Below are positions 1 through 10,904 of a stretch of DNA of 64,000 nucleotides, piece by piece. The notes beneath the pieces were generated by a model, which did no database searches, was not told where the DNA came from, and saw nothing but the letters and a program-made list of their open reading frames with translations. Origin of the DNA: Vulgatibacter incomptus (GTDB lineage Bacteria > Myxococcota > Myxococcia > Myxococcales > Vulgatibacteraceae); the NCBI RefSeq assembly GCF_001263175.1, contig NZ_CP012332.1, positions 428,001 to 492,000 on the forward strand, read 5' to 3'. Position numbers and translations under genes: made by a program. Numbering within the stretch: position 1 is the first letter of the stretch; the number at the start of each line of letters is the position of its first letter.

Positions 1-2539
<2,539 letters not shown>

Positions 2540-2695
2540 GAGTGTCTCCTATCGACCTCGACCCGACCCTGCCGCCCGAGCGGCGAGCGCCTCGTCAATC
2601 GTCGCGGAAGGGAACGGCATCGCGTCGCCGGACCTTCCCGCTGCCCCGGTCCCGGATTCGTCCGCCACACGGCGAGGACGATCCGGCTCCGCTGC

Positions 2696-4555
2696 CTATG
2701 GCTGACTCCTCAACTTCTCCCGGAGCCGTTCCATCTCCACGCGAATCAATCCGATCTGCCTGCTGCATTCCTCGACGGCCGCTGCGAGCTCCGCCTGCTC
2801 GGCGGGGTCCCGGGCATGCTGGGCTCCCGCCTCGAGGCGCTCGCGCTCCGCGATCCCGGCCCGCCGCTCCTCCTGGAGCCGCTCGAGCTCCAGATGGATC
2901 AGACCGTCCTCCAACTCCTTGCGCCAATCCTTATCGGGCGCTCGAAGCGCCTCCCGTGCCCGGGTTCGCAGCGCCTCGGCGAGGAGCTTGTCCAGGCGGG
3001 GAAAGACCTCTTCTCCACTGAGCTCCCCTGTGACGAGGAGCCCCACGACCTCCCGCAGCGAGCCGTCGCTGAGACCTGCCGCGACGGCCCGCGCGAACTC
3101 CGGGACGAGGGCGGGAAAGGCAAGCAGGCTGGCGACGAGCTCGAGCTCGCGGCGTCCGGCGGGCAGGCCTCCGCGGAGGGCGGAAGGCCCCCTGGGCATC
3201 GGAGCCGATGGCGGCGCGACGGGCGCCTGAACAGGCGCTGCCATCTCGGCCGACGGCTTGTCGCGCCGGAAGAAGCCGGCGACATCCGAGGGTGCAATCT
3301 TGAGGCGCCCGGCGATCTCCGAGAGGAAGAGCGATCGGGAGGCGTCCTCAGGGAGCGCGGCCACCACGGGCCGCAGCGCGCCGAGCGCCCGGAGCTTGTC
3401 CTCGTACCCTTCGCTGCCGCCAGCCAGGGCGCCGTCGATCACGAACGCCGAGAGGGGAGGGGCCTTCGCGAGGCGATCTTCGTAGCCGCGCTTGCCGTGG
3501 CGGTTCAGGAAGGTGTCCGGATCGTCGCCCTCGGGGAGCTCCAGGACCCGCGCCGACATGCCGGAGGCGAGGATCGGGCCGGCGAGGCGGAACGCGGCCT
3601 TCCGCCCGGCGTCGTCGCCGTCCAGGAGGAGCTTCAGCTCGGAGACCTCGAGGCGCTTCAGCAGGCCGAGGTGCTCCGGGGTCAGGGCGGTGGAGCAGAG
3701 CGCCACCGCGTTCGGGATCCCGGCCTCCCAGAGGGCGATCGCGTCGAAGTAGCCTTCGACGAGGACCGCCTCGTGGCTGCGGCGGATCGAGTCGCGGGCG
3801 CCGTCCAGGCCGTAGAGCACCCGGCTCTTCACGTAGAGCGGCGTCTCCCGGCTGTTGATGTACTTGCGGTCGTCCTCGCCCTCCACGACGCGTCCGCCGA
3901 AGGCGATCACGCGCCCCTCGGGATCGCGGATGGGGACCATCAGTCTCCCGCGGAAGACGTCGTACGCGCGGCCGGCGTCATTGGCGTCGGCGCGGTCGCG
4001 CAGGGCGAGGAGCCCCGCCGCCACCGCTCGCTCGAGGGAGACGTTCTCGCGCTGCAGCCGATCGCGCAGCTCGTGGAAGGCCGCCGGCGCGTAGCCGAGG
4101 CCGGCGGCGCGGGCGGTGCCCTCGGACACGCCGCGACCGGAGAGGTGATTGCGACCGGGCGTCCCGCGCGGGCTCCAGAGCGTCTCCTCGAAGAAGCGCG
4201 CGGCGACCTGGCAGGCGCGCAGCATCTCGCGGCGCTCGGCGAGCCTCCGATCCTCCTCGGGATCGAAGACGATCTCCACGCCGGCGTCCTGCGCGAGCTC
4301 GCGAACGGCCGCCATGAAGTCCTTGCCTTCGTACTCCATGAGGAAGCGAATCGGATCGCCTCCCTTCTGGCAGCCGAAGCACTTGTAGCTGTGGCGTTCG
4401 GGCGTAACGTAAAACGAGGGCGTTCTCTCCCCGTGAAACGGGCAGAGTCCCTTGAAGCTCCGCCCGGCCCGCTTCAGCTGGACGTGTCGACCGATGAGCT
4501 GGACGATATCCGTCCGCTCCACGATCTCGCGGATCTTGTCCTTTCCGATCAGCAA
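2696..4555 (-). CDS. dnaG: DNA primase DnaG
   Basis: Synthesises RNA primers at the replication fork. The 619-residue length is normal for the family. The N-terminal CHC2 zinc-binding domain has C38, H41 (CPFH), C59 and C62 (CFGC). The catalytic TOPRIM core shows VLVEGYFDAIAL and LLLDGDDAGRKAA, with the expected acidic metal ligands. The C-terminal third is the less conserved helicase-binding region. The start is a TTG at 4553-4555, which gives the usual beginning MLIGKDKIREIVERTDIVQLIG; no ATG is available nearby and the ribosome site is weak. It begins 25 bp after the yqeY stop, suggesting readthrough from rpsU-yqeY. It is the middle gene of the macromolecular-synthesis operon. Confidence 0.97.
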   Translation of the reverse strand: MLIGKDKIREIVERTDIVQLIGRHVQLKRAGRSFKGLCPFHGERTPSFYVTPERHSYKCFGCQKGGDPIRFLMEYEGKDFMAAVRELAQDAGVEIVFDPEEDRRLAERREMLRACQVAARFFEETLWSPRGTPGRNHLSGRGVSEGTARAAGLGYAPAAFHELRDRLQRENVSLERAVAAGLLALRDRADANDAGRAYDVFRGRLMVPIRDPEGRVIAFGGRVVEGEDDRKYINSRETPLYVKSRVLYGLDGARDSIRRSHEAVLVEGYFDAIALWEAGIPNAVALCSTALTPEHLGLLKRLEVSELKLLLDGDDAGRKAAFRLAGPILASGMSARVLELPEGDDPDTFLNRHGKRGYEDRLAKAPPLSAFVIDGALAGGSEGYEDKLRALGALRPVVAALPEDASRSLFLSEIAGRLKIAPSDVAGFFRRDKPSAEMAAPVQAPVAPPSAPMPRGPSALRGGLPAGRRELELVASLLAFPALVPEFARAVAAGLSDGSLREVVGLLVTGELSGEEVFPRLDKLLAEALRTRAREALRAPDKDWRKELEDGLIHLELERLQEERRAGIAERERLEAGAQHARDPAEQAELAAAVEECSRQIGLIRVEMERLREKLRSQP

Positions 4556-4580
4556 GGAGCTCTTGTCACCCCGGCGGAGG

Positions 4581-5033
4581 TCAAACTGCCAGCTTCTGCT
4601 TCACCAGGTCGGCCACGACCTTCCCGTCGGCGCGGCCCTGGATCCGCGGCGTCAGGACCTTCATCACCTTGCCCATGTCCTTGGGGCCGGCGGCGCCCGC
4701 CTCGGCGATCGCCTCGTCGACCAGCTTCGAGAGCTCAGCCTCCGAGAGCTGCGCGGGGAGGTACGACTGGAGGACCTCGATCTCGGCCTTCTCCTTGTCG
4801 GCGAGGTCGGCGCGGTTCGCCTTCTCGTACTCGGCCACCGCGTCCCGGCGCTTCTTCAGCTCCGAGCCGATCACGGCGAGGATCCCGGTGTCGTCGAGGG
4901 GGCCGGCGGCGCCTGGCTCGGTCTCCTTGTACTTCATCGCCGACTTGACCATCCGGATCGTGCCGAGACGGACCTGGTCCTTCTCGCGCATCGCGGTCTT
5001 CATGTCGGCATCGAGCGTTTCGCGCAGCGCCAT
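4581..5033 (-). CDS. yqeY: GatB/YqeY domain protein
   Basis: A 150-residue stand-alone YqeY protein, homologous to the tail domain of the GatB amidotransferase subunit, where that domain contacts tRNA. Its own role is not firmly known; in many bacteria it lies between rpsU and dnaG, as here. Visible family features are the N-terminal helix MALRETLDADMKTAMREKD, the VLQSYLPAQLSEAEL segment and the C-terminal DMGKVMKVLTPRIQGRADG stretch. The ATG is followed by a normal-length product with no internal oddities. It lies 148 bp downstream of rpsU, a gap holding two strong hairpins, and 25 bp upstream of dnaG. Confidence 0.95.
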   Translation of the reverse strand: MALRETLDADMKTAMREKDQVRLGTIRMVKSAMKYKETEPGAAGPLDDTGILAVIGSELKKRRDAVAEYEKANRADLADKEKAEIEVLQSYLPAQLSEAELSKLVDEAIAEAGAAGPKDMGKVMKVLTPRIQGRADGKVVADLVKQKLAV

Positions 5034-5066
5034 TTTCGGCTACCTCGACAGGTGGATAAACGGCCA

Positions 5067-5098
5067 CGCGCCCGATGGCCGTCGGGCCAACGGGCGCG
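5067..5098 (-). terminator. Hairpin in the rpsU-yqeY gap (proximal to yqeY)
   Basis: CGCGCCCG (5067-5074) pairs with CGGGCGCG (5091-5098). After a single A.A mismatch, TGGCC (5076-5080) pairs with GGCCA (5085-5089) around a GTCG loop. On the minus strand it is followed by a short TTT only, so it could be a weak terminator, an attenuator or an mRNA processing and stability site. Confidence 0.6.
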
Positions 5099-5104
5099 GG
5101 GGCG

Positions 5105-5134
5105 GCTCTTCGCCCGAGCGATCGGGCGAGGAGC
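5105..5134 (-). terminator. Hairpin in the rpsU-yqeY gap (proximal to rpsU)
   Basis: A 13-bp stem with one T.G wobble: 5105-5117 pairs with 5122-5134 around the GCGA loop at 5118-5121. It is the first of two tandem stems downstream of rpsU. No U-tract follows, so readthrough control or protection of the upstream rpsU message is as likely as full termination. Confidence 0.6.
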
Positions 5135-5181
5135 GAGGGGCGGCTCTCCCAGGAAGAAGTCCACGGGGAGCCGCGCGGGGA

Positions 5182-5379
5182 TCAGATCCCCGTCTTGCGG
5201 AGCTTCTTGAGAGCCCGCTTCTTGGCGGCGATCGCCTTCTTCTTCTTCTTCACGGAAGGCTTCTCGTAGTGCTCACGCTTGCGGATCTCGGAGAGGATTC
5301 CCGCCTTCTCGCACTGCTTCTTGAAGCGCTTCATCGCGTTCTCGAAGCTTTCGCCTTCCTTGACACGTACGCCCGGCAT
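5182..5379 (-). CDS. rpsU: 30S ribosomal protein S21 (bS21)
   Basis: Small, very basic ribosomal protein of 65 residues that sits on the 30S platform near the Shine-Dalgarno helix. The sequence begins [20 protein letters not shown], contains the family segment REHYEKPS, and ends in a Lys/Arg-rich tail ([19 protein letters not shown]). The ATG at 5377-5379 has GGGGAGG 8 nt upstream, which is clearly better than any upstream in-frame start. It is the first gene of the rpsU-yqeY-dnaG-rpoD operon, with a promoter about 125 bp upstream and two hairpins after its stop. Confidence 0.97.
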   Translation of the reverse strand: MPGVRVKEGESFENAMKRFKKQCEKAGILSEIRKREHYEKPSVKKKKKAIAAKKRALKKLRKTGI

Positions 5380-5504
5380 CCAGTTACACCTCCCCTCGTG
5401 CCATTCGGCCATGCGCCCGGTACCCGGATGCGCCTGGCACTCTGAATCGGTTGTTAATCTGCCGCCGGCGAAGCCGCCAGGGGATCGCCGGCCGGAAACC
5501 GGCG

Positions 5505-5532
5505 ACAATAAGGAAACCGAACGTCCTGTCAA
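5505..5532 (-). promoter_or_regulatory. Sigma-70 promoter for the rpsU operon
   Basis: On the minus strand a perfect TTGACA (5527-5532) is followed after 16 bp by TATTGT (5505-5510, 4 of 6 matches). The predicted start near 5498 gives a leader of about 115 nt before rpsU. It stands out in this GC-rich sequence and is correctly placed. Confidence 0.75.
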
Positions 5533-5586
5533 GCGCTGGATCTTCGCGAACGACCCGAAAGGGACGCGCTTAGGAAAACTTGGAGA

Positions 5587-6495
5587 TCACTCGAGCAGCG
5601 GTTGCGCGGAGAGCTTCCTCTCGCACTGGCGCAGCTCGTGGAGGAGCTCGAGGATCTGGGGGTCGTGGGGGACCTCGTCCGGCGCCTTCTTCTCTGCCTC
5701 GAGCTCGGACGGCCACCGCTCGTACTGATGCCGTGGCGGCTCGAGGTCGCGGACGTCGACCTCGATCGGCTTCTGCCGGCAGTCCTCGTCATCGGGGTGG
5801 TCGGCGCAGCGCCGCAGCCCCTGGAGCAGGCGAAGGGCGGAGGCGTCCTCGGCGTTCTCCACGTAGCCAAAGGTGTCCCTCTCCGCGGCGACTCTGCGCA
5901 GGTATTCCTGCCGGCGGACCAGGGCATCCCGCAGCGGGGCGCAGGCGTCGTCGGGAGCCGGGGCGGCCTCGATGTCGGGGTCGAGCGCTTCGTCGTCGGG
6001 GAGCTCGGCTTCGCTTTCGTTCCGCGAGGGCGCTGCCGGCTCACGGGGACGAGGCAGGGCGGCGGCGGGCTGCCCATCGTCGCCGTCGACCACGGAGGCG
6101 AACGATCCCTCCTCCTCCTCGCCCGGGAGAATGACCCGGACCTTCGCCATGAGGTCCGAGAGGGAGGGCTCGGGCCGCACGGCGTCGGGCCGGGCGTGCC
6201 CCTCCTCGGTCACCGCTGCGTCGATCCGGCCGTACTCCTCGGGTCGTCCTGAGAAGCCGGTCGCGTCCGCTGCGAGCACGGGCTTGGCGGGATCACGGAC
6301 GAGGAAGGACGGGAGCTCGTCCGGCGCCGGGAGCGGCGCGTCGCCCTTTTCCTGCTGCGCGGGCTTCGGCGGCGGCAGCGAAGGGCGGGCCTCCGGCTCG
6401 GGTGCGCTCGCGGGCTCCGGCGTCCGCGACTTGCATCCGGCTTCGAGGGCGACGCACGCGAGGGCGAGCGAGGCGATCAGGACTCCCGTGCGCAT
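5587..6495 (-). CDS. Hypothetical lipoprotein with Pro/Glu-rich linker
   Basis: A 302-residue protein with no recognised domain. It starts with a lipoprotein signal peptide (MRTGVLIASLALACVALEAGC), where the cysteine at 21 would be lipidated. A Pro/Glu/Ala-rich linker to about residue 65 follows. The middle is acidic and low in complexity. The C-terminal third is Arg/Glu-rich and helical, with four cysteines (for example DACAPLRDALVRRQEYL and LRRCADHPDDEDC) that could form disulfides in the periplasm. It lies 50 bp downstream of the HU/IHF gene on the same strand, so it may be cotranscribed with it. It ends just before the rpsU promoter. Function is unknown. Confidence 0.8.
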   Translation of the reverse strand: MRTGVLIASLALACVALEAGCKSRTPEPASAPEPEARPSLPPPKPAQQEKGDAPLPAPDELPSFLVRDPAKPVLAADATGFSGRPEEYGRIDAAVTEEGHARPDAVRPEPSLSDLMAKVRVILPGEEEEGSFASVVDGDDGQPAAALPRPREPAAPSRNESEAELPDDEALDPDIEAAPAPDDACAPLRDALVRRQEYLRRVAAERDTFGYVENAEDASALRLLQGLRRCADHPDDEDCRQKPIEVDVRDLEPPRHQYERWPSELEAEKKAPDEVPHDPQILELLHELRQCERKLSAQPLLE

Positions 6496-6545
6496 GAGGT
6501 CCTCTCCGCTCCGTCTCGGCGGTACGAGAGAGCGGCCGTCGGGAG

Positions 6546-6896
6546 CTACTCGTCGCCGTCCAGATCGTCGTCGTCGTCGTCGTCGTCCCGATCGAGGTCG
6601 GGCGGGAGCGGCTGGCCGGCGGTCCGGTTGACCCGATCGCGCAGCTCTTTGCCGGTCCGGAAGAGGATGCCCCGCTTCGGCTTCACCGGGATCACCTCGC
6701 CGGTCTTGGGATTCCGGCCCTGGTAGCCCTCGTAGTGCTTCACGTGGAAGGCGCCCAGGCCACGGATCTCGATGTTCTCGCCGCGGACGAGGGCCTCCGT
6801 CATGGAGTCGAAGATCGTCTCGACCGTCGCTTCGGCCTGCTTCTGGGTGATCCCCTTCTTCTGGACGAGGATGCCGATCAGGTCGGACTTCAACAT
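6546..6896 (-). CDS. HU/IHF family DNA-bending protein with acidic tail
   Basis: A 116-residue nucleoid protein that binds and bends DNA as a dimer. Family features are MLKSDLIGILVQKKGITQKQAE, the conserved RGLGAFHVKHYEGYQGRNP beta-arm region with a Pro at the arm tip, and KRGILFRTGKELRDRVN. The GxGxF and RNPxTGE pattern is closer to IHF-beta than to HU, but subunit identity is not certain. After residue about 95 it carries an extra tail ending in eight consecutive aspartates, which ordinary IHF lacks. The ATG at 6894-6896 has GAGG 7 nt upstream. A longer frame starting nine codons earlier has no ribosome site. Confidence 0.93.
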   Translation of the reverse strand: MLKSDLIGILVQKKGITQKQAEATVETIFDSMTEALVRGENIEIRGLGAFHVKHYEGYQGRNPKTGEVIPVKPKRGILFRTGKELRDRVNRTAGQPLPPDLDRDDDDDDDDLDGDE

Positions 6897-6963
6897 GCGG
6901 GACCTCTTCTGCCCGGGCCGCACAGGACGCCGGATTCGAAGGCGACGGCTGGGAAGTTGCTCA

Positions 6964-6991
6964 ACCTTATCAGAACGTTACCCGCTCGCAA
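6964..6991 (-). promoter_or_regulatory. Possible promoter for the HU/IHF gene
   Basis: On the minus strand TTGCGA (6986-6991) is followed after 16 bp by TAAGGT (6964-6969). It lies about 70 bp upstream of the HU/IHF start. The matches are 4 of 6 and 3 of 6, so this is only a candidate. Confidence 0.35.
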
Positions 6992-7012
6992 GGGGACGAA
7001 CGAAGGCATCGA

Positions 7013-8281
7013 TCACGAGAAGGTCGCGGAGGCCCGCAGGGTCTCGAGGTCCATGGAGAGGGAGTCGATGGACGCCGTGTCCGCCGTTCGCAGGACCTCG
7101 GCGAGACGGGCGCCCAGCGGGTCGGAGCGGCCTTCGATCGTGCCGCGCACCGCCTGTACGAGCTCGCCGACCTTGATCGAGGCCGGGGGGCGGCTCAGGC
7201 GCCAGGCGCGGTCTGCGTGCACGAGCAGGCCTGCACGCTGGAGGTCCCGGACGACGTCGCGGACCATCCCGTCCGCGAAGTCGATGCGGAGCGCGAGCCT
7301 CTCGAGGCTGCCGTTGAACTCGCCCTCGGCGCATGCCAGGGCCGTGCGGATCGCGCAGAGCTCCTGGGCGCGCGCCGCGGCCCTGGGGTCCGATTCGAGC
7401 CGCAGGAGCTCGGGGTGCTGGAAGGCGAAGGCGATCCGCGCGCCGAAGAGGACGATCAGCCAGGAGACGTAGATCCAGAGCAGGAAGATCGGCAGGGCGG
7501 CGAGGGGGCCGTAGACCGCGTCCGACCGGATCGCGTGGACGACGTAGGTGGCGTAGCCGTACTTGGCGAGCTCCCAGACGGAGGCGGCGAGCAGCCCGCC
7601 TACGAGGGCGGCGCGCCTCTTCACCTTGGCTGCCGGCGCGATCTTGTAGAGGAGGACGAAGCCGCCCGCGGACAGCGCCAAGGGGATCAGCGGGAAGAGG
7701 TGCCGCAGAGGGCCTTCGCCGAAGTAGGTCGCCCAGCCCTTGATCGCGGCGGTCGCGGCGAGGGAGAGGCCGAGGACGATCGGACCGGCGACGAGCAGGC
7801 CCAGATAGAGCGCGATCTGCTTCGCGATGGGGCGCATGCGGCCCAGGCCCCAGAGGTCGTCGAAGGCCTTCTCGATGTTGCGGAGCAGGAGGATCGCCGA
7901 GAGGGTGAGGAGGAAGACGCCGATCCCTCCCGTCATCATCCCCTTGCCCGCGTTGCGCACGAGCTGATCGAGGTGCTCCACGACCTCCTCGCGGACGCCC
8001 ACCGCGAGGTTCTCGAACACGAAGGCCCGCACCTGTCGGCGCAGGTCGAAGAGCCCGAGGGCCGCCAGGCCGAAGAGGCCGACGGCCAGAAGCGGCACGA
8101 GCGAGACGATCGAGAGGTAGGTGAGCGCGGCCGCGCGGAGGAGGATCCGCTCGGCGCCGAAGCCCCGCAGCCAGCGGAGCTTGCGGCGGGTGGCATCGCT
8201 GCCGAGCCAGGTCGTGAGCGACCCGCGCTTGGCGGGTACCTCGACGGCCGTGGTCTCCTCGGGGCGCGCTCCCTCCTGCAT
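7013..8281 (-). CDS. YihY/UPF0761 family inner-membrane protein
   Basis: A 422-residue polytopic membrane protein of the YihY family, once misnamed RNase BN; the biochemical role is unknown. About six transmembrane segments lie between residues 50 and 310, including LTYLSIVSLVPLLAVGLFGL, IGVFLLTLSAILLLRNIEKA and LPIFLLWIYVSWLIVLFGA. The cytoplasmic C-terminal domain of about 110 residues resembles a winged-helix fold, as in longer members. The ATG (8279-8281) lies one base after the TAG stop of the RNase E/G gene, so translation is probably coupled. A longer frame running into the RNase gene encodes only Ala/Lys repeats antiparallel to coding and was discarded. Confidence 0.92.
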   Translation of the reverse strand: MQEGARPEETTAVEVPAKRGSLTTWLGSDATRRKLRWLRGFGAERILLRAAALTYLSIVSLVPLLAVGLFGLAALGLFDLRRQVRAFVFENLAVGVREEVVEHLDQLVRNAGKGMMTGGIGVFLLTLSAILLLRNIEKAFDDLWGLGRMRPIAKQIALYLGLLVAGPIVLGLSLAATAAIKGWATYFGEGPLRHLFPLIPLALSAGGFVLLYKIAPAAKVKRRAALVGGLLAASVWELAKYGYATYVVHAIRSDAVYGPLAALPIFLLWIYVSWLIVLFGARIAFAFQHPELLRLESDPRAAARAQELCAIRTALACAEGEFNGSLERLALRIDFADGMVRDVVRDLQRAGLLVHADRAWRLSRPPASIKVGELVQAVRGTIEGRSDPLGARLAEVLRTADTASIDSLSMDLETLRASATFS

Positions 8282-8282
8282 C

Positions 8283-10346
8283 CTAGGCCTCGCCGGAGCC
8301 GCTCTCGACGGGCTCGGGAACACGGCTCGACGCAGCGGTTGCCGCCTTGGGCTCATCGGCCGAAGGAGGCTCTGCGCGGACCTCGGCGGCCCGCGGCTCA
8401 CTCGCACGGTCCTCGGCATCGCGAGCTTCGCCGGCTCGACCTTCCGCGGCGCGGCGCTCACCACCGCGGCCTTCACCGCCGCGGCCTTCGCCGCCGCGGC
8501 CTTCGCCGCCGCGGCCTTCGCCGCCGCGGCCTTCGCCGCGCTGCCCGCCGCCCCGGGCCTGGCGCTCACCGCCGCGGCCCTCACGGCGCTCGCCGCGCTT
8601 CTCTTCCTTCTTCTCCTCGCGCTTCTCTTCCTTCTTCTCCTCGCGGCGCGGCTGGGCCTGCTGCTGCGCAGCCTTGGCCTCCTTCTTCTCCTGCCGGCCG
8701 TAGAGGTCGAACTGCTCGAGGTGGTAGTGCTGCTGCGCCTTCACCTGGATGGTCTTGTTGTACTTGTCCATCATGAAGCGCAGGGTGTCCCGCTCTTCGC
8801 CCTGGATCGTACGCGCCACCTCGGGGTGGCAGTTGATCGCGATCGTCGGCTCGCGGAACGCCGACACCTCGCGGCGCAGCTCGCGGAAGATCTCGTGGGC
8901 GACCGTGATGCGGCTCTTCACCGCGCCGCGCCCCTCGCAGTACGGGCAGGGCTCGGTCAGCATCCGGCCGATGGACTCGCGCACTCGCTTGCGCGTCATC
9001 TCCACGAGGCCGAGCTCGGAGATCTTGAGGACGTTCGTCTTCGCCTTGTCGCGGCCGAGAGCCTCCTGCAAGGCCTTGAAGACCTTGTCCCGGTTCTGGC
9101 TCTTATCCATGTCGATGAAGTCGATGATGATGATTCCACCGATGTTCCGCAGGCGGAGCTGGTAGACGACCTCCTTCGCCGCCTCGATGTTGATCTTGGT
9201 GATCGTCTCCTCGAGGGACTGCTTCCCCACGTAGCGGCCGGAGTTGACGTCGATGGCGGTGAGCGCCTCCGCCTGGTCGATGATCAGGTAGCCGCCGCTC
9301 TTCAGCCAGACCTTGCGCTGCTGGGCCCGCTGGAGCTCGTGCTCGATGCCATAGGCGTCGAAGATCGGCTCGCTCTCCTGGTAGTGCTCCACGTGGGAGG
9401 CGAGGGCCGGATCCGTCGCCTGGACGAAGCGCATGATCCGCTCGTACTCGGCGCGATCGTCGATCACGAGCTTCTCCACGTCGGCGGAGAAGAGATCGCG
9501 CGTGGCGCGGAGGACGATGTCGAGGTCCGGATGGAGCAGGGCGGGGGCGCCGGTCTTGTCCTTCTTCCGGCCGATCTCGGTCCAGATGTGGATCAGGAAG
9601 CGCGCGTCGGCCTGGAGCTTCTCCGCGGGGACGCCGTCGGCGACCGTGCGGACGATGAAGCCGGTCCCGGGCGGGCGAAGGGCGTCGACCGTCTCCCGGA
9701 GGCGGCGGCGCTCCTTCTCGTTCTCGATCCGCCGCGAGATCCCCACGTGGTCCACCGTGGGCATGAACACGAGGTGCCGGCCGGGGATGGAGATGTGCGA
9801 GGTGATCCGGGCGCCCTTGGTCCCGATGGGATCCTTGGCGACCTGGACGATGACCTCCTGGCCCTCCTTGAGGAGGTCCTGGATGTTCACCTCCTTGTGG
9901 GGCTTCTCCTTCTTCTCCTTGTGGGGAGCGGCCTTCGCCTTGCGGGCCTCCTCCTTCTTGCCTTCGGCGGCGGTGGCCTCCTTGGCCTCTCCGTCTCCCT
10001 CTTCCTCACCTTCCTCCTCGCCCCGGGCGAGCATCGCCGCGGCGTACTCGTCGGGGACGCCCTCGGACTCAGGGTGCTCGCCCTCGGTGAGCTCGAACTG
10101 GCGCTCGGAGAAGTCGGGGTCGTAGTAGACGTCGGAGACGTAGAGGAACGCGGCCTTGTCCAGGCCGATGTCCACGAAGGCCGCCTGCATGCCGGGGAGC
10201 ACCCGGACCACGCGGCCCTTGTAGATGTTGCCCACGATCCCCTTGTCTGCGTTGCGCTCGAGGTAGAACTCGGAGATCTGTCCGTTTTCGACGAGTGCGA
10301 CTCTGGATTCGGAGCCCGTGGCGTTGATCACCAGGGAGGAAGACAT
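8283..10346 (-). CDS. rng: Ribonuclease E/G family endoribonuclease
   Basis: A 687-residue RNA-processing endonuclease. The S1 domain begins at about residue 35 and is interrupted by a charged insert (80-152, first Glu-rich, then Lys-rich). Catalytic core motifs are AIDVNSGRYVGKQSLEETI and IIIIDFIDM, followed by the zinc-link motif CPYCEGRG. Residues from about 553 onward form a disordered tail of KEEKREEK and then five GEGRG-type repeats, resembling the RNA- and partner-binding tails of RNase E. Core length suits RNase G, whereas the tail is RNase E-like. The ATG at 10344-10346 gives the family start MSSSLVINATGSESRVALVENG, with a modest AAGG site. It is coupled to yihY downstream. Confidence 0.95.
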   Translation of the reverse strand: MSSSLVINATGSESRVALVENGQISEFYLERNADKGIVGNIYKGRVVRVLPGMQAAFVDIGLDKAAFLYVSDVYYDPDFSERQFELTEGEHPESEGVPDEYAAAMLARGEEEGEEEGDGEAKEATAAEGKKEEARKAKAAPHKEKKEKPHKEVNIQDLLKEGQEVIVQVAKDPIGTKGARITSHISIPGRHLVFMPTVDHVGISRRIENEKERRRLRETVDALRPPGTGFIVRTVADGVPAEKLQADARFLIHIWTEIGRKKDKTGAPALLHPDLDIVLRATRDLFSADVEKLVIDDRAEYERIMRFVQATDPALASHVEHYQESEPIFDAYGIEHELQRAQQRKVWLKSGGYLIIDQAEALTAIDVNSGRYVGKQSLEETITKINIEAAKEVVYQLRLRNIGGIIIIDFIDMDKSQNRDKVFKALQEALGRDKAKTNVLKISELGLVEMTRKRVRESIGRMLTEPCPYCEGRGAVKSRITVAHEIFRELRREVSAFREPTIAINCHPEVARTIQGEERDTLRFMMDKYNKTIQVKAQQHYHLEQFDLYGRQEKKEAKAAQQQAQPRREEKKEEKREEKKEEKRGERREGRGGERQARGGGQRGEGRGGEGRGGEGRGGEGRGGEGRGGERRAAEGRAGEARDAEDRASEPRAAEVRAEPPSADEPKAATAASSRVPEPVESGSGEA
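8465..8539 (-). repeat. Five 15-bp tandem units inside the RNase E/G tail
   Basis: The unit is CGCGGCCTTCGCCGC on the plus strand, repeated about five times from 8465. On the coding strand it encodes GEGRG repeats in the disordered C-terminal tail. Units are nearly identical at DNA level, suggesting recent slippage. Confidence 0.85.
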
Positions 10347-10904
10347 TGGAGTGCCTTTGCGCACGCCGCCAAGCGGCGCGCCAAGGGCGCCATCGAAGGC
10401 TCCACGGGGCCGGGGACACTCGCTTCTCCGCCGCAATCGGGCGACGACGAGTGGGAGACGGGCGTCGGGGTAGGGGCGTTACGCAACCCTCGAAGTCGTC
10501 ACGGCCGAAGGGGCGCCCCCATCGAGGGGTGACGCGGATCCCGTCGGCCTGGGCTCCCGTGCGACCTCCGGCAGCGTCCGGAGGTTTTGCGGCCCGAGGG
10601 CCGCGGGAAAGATGAGCAGGGGGCGCCCCGCCCCCCACGAAAAAGCCTCTCTGCCTGGAGGAAGGGCCGTTCAGGCCGCTCCCCGCGGCGAAATCGAAGA
10701 CTGCTCGGCCAAGACCTCAGGCCGTGTCGCCCGGGAGACGGGTCGGCGTCGAACGCCGGCCCACTTTGGCCTCGGGCATACTCGGAGTCGAATCTGCCCC
10801 AGGAGCGGGGCCGGGGCAACCGAAACTTTGGGCACACCCCGCCTTTCCGGGGACGCCCGCCAGCCAGGGCAGCAAGGGAGCTCTCTACCCTCCGGAAGCC
10901 GCGC
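10347..10904. other. 558-bp gap upstream of the RNase E/G gene
   Basis: No convincing gene lies here. It holds several strong stems, including ACCTCCGG/CCGGAGGT at 10564-10585 followed by TTT on the plus strand, and GCGGCCC/GGGCCGC at 10589-10604. It is the leader region of the RNase E/G gene and the trailer of the DUF2203 gene. Conserved motifs of RNase P RNA, tmRNA, SRP RNA and 6S RNA were looked for and not found. It could be a long structured 5' UTR. Confidence 0.5.

Noticed and set aside
8465-8539. Possible CRISPR-like or regulatory direct repeats
   Set aside because: The units are contiguous 15-bp repeats without spacers, in frame inside the RNase E/G gene.
10564-10588. Intrinsic terminator on the plus strand (8-bp stem followed by TTT)
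   Set aside because: No plus-strand gene lies upstream to be terminated. Kept only as a structural element of the leader region.
10347-10904. Housekeeping RNA gene (RNase P RNA, tmRNA, SRP RNA, 6S RNA)
   Set aside because: None of the conserved core motifs of these RNAs could be found on either strand by eye.
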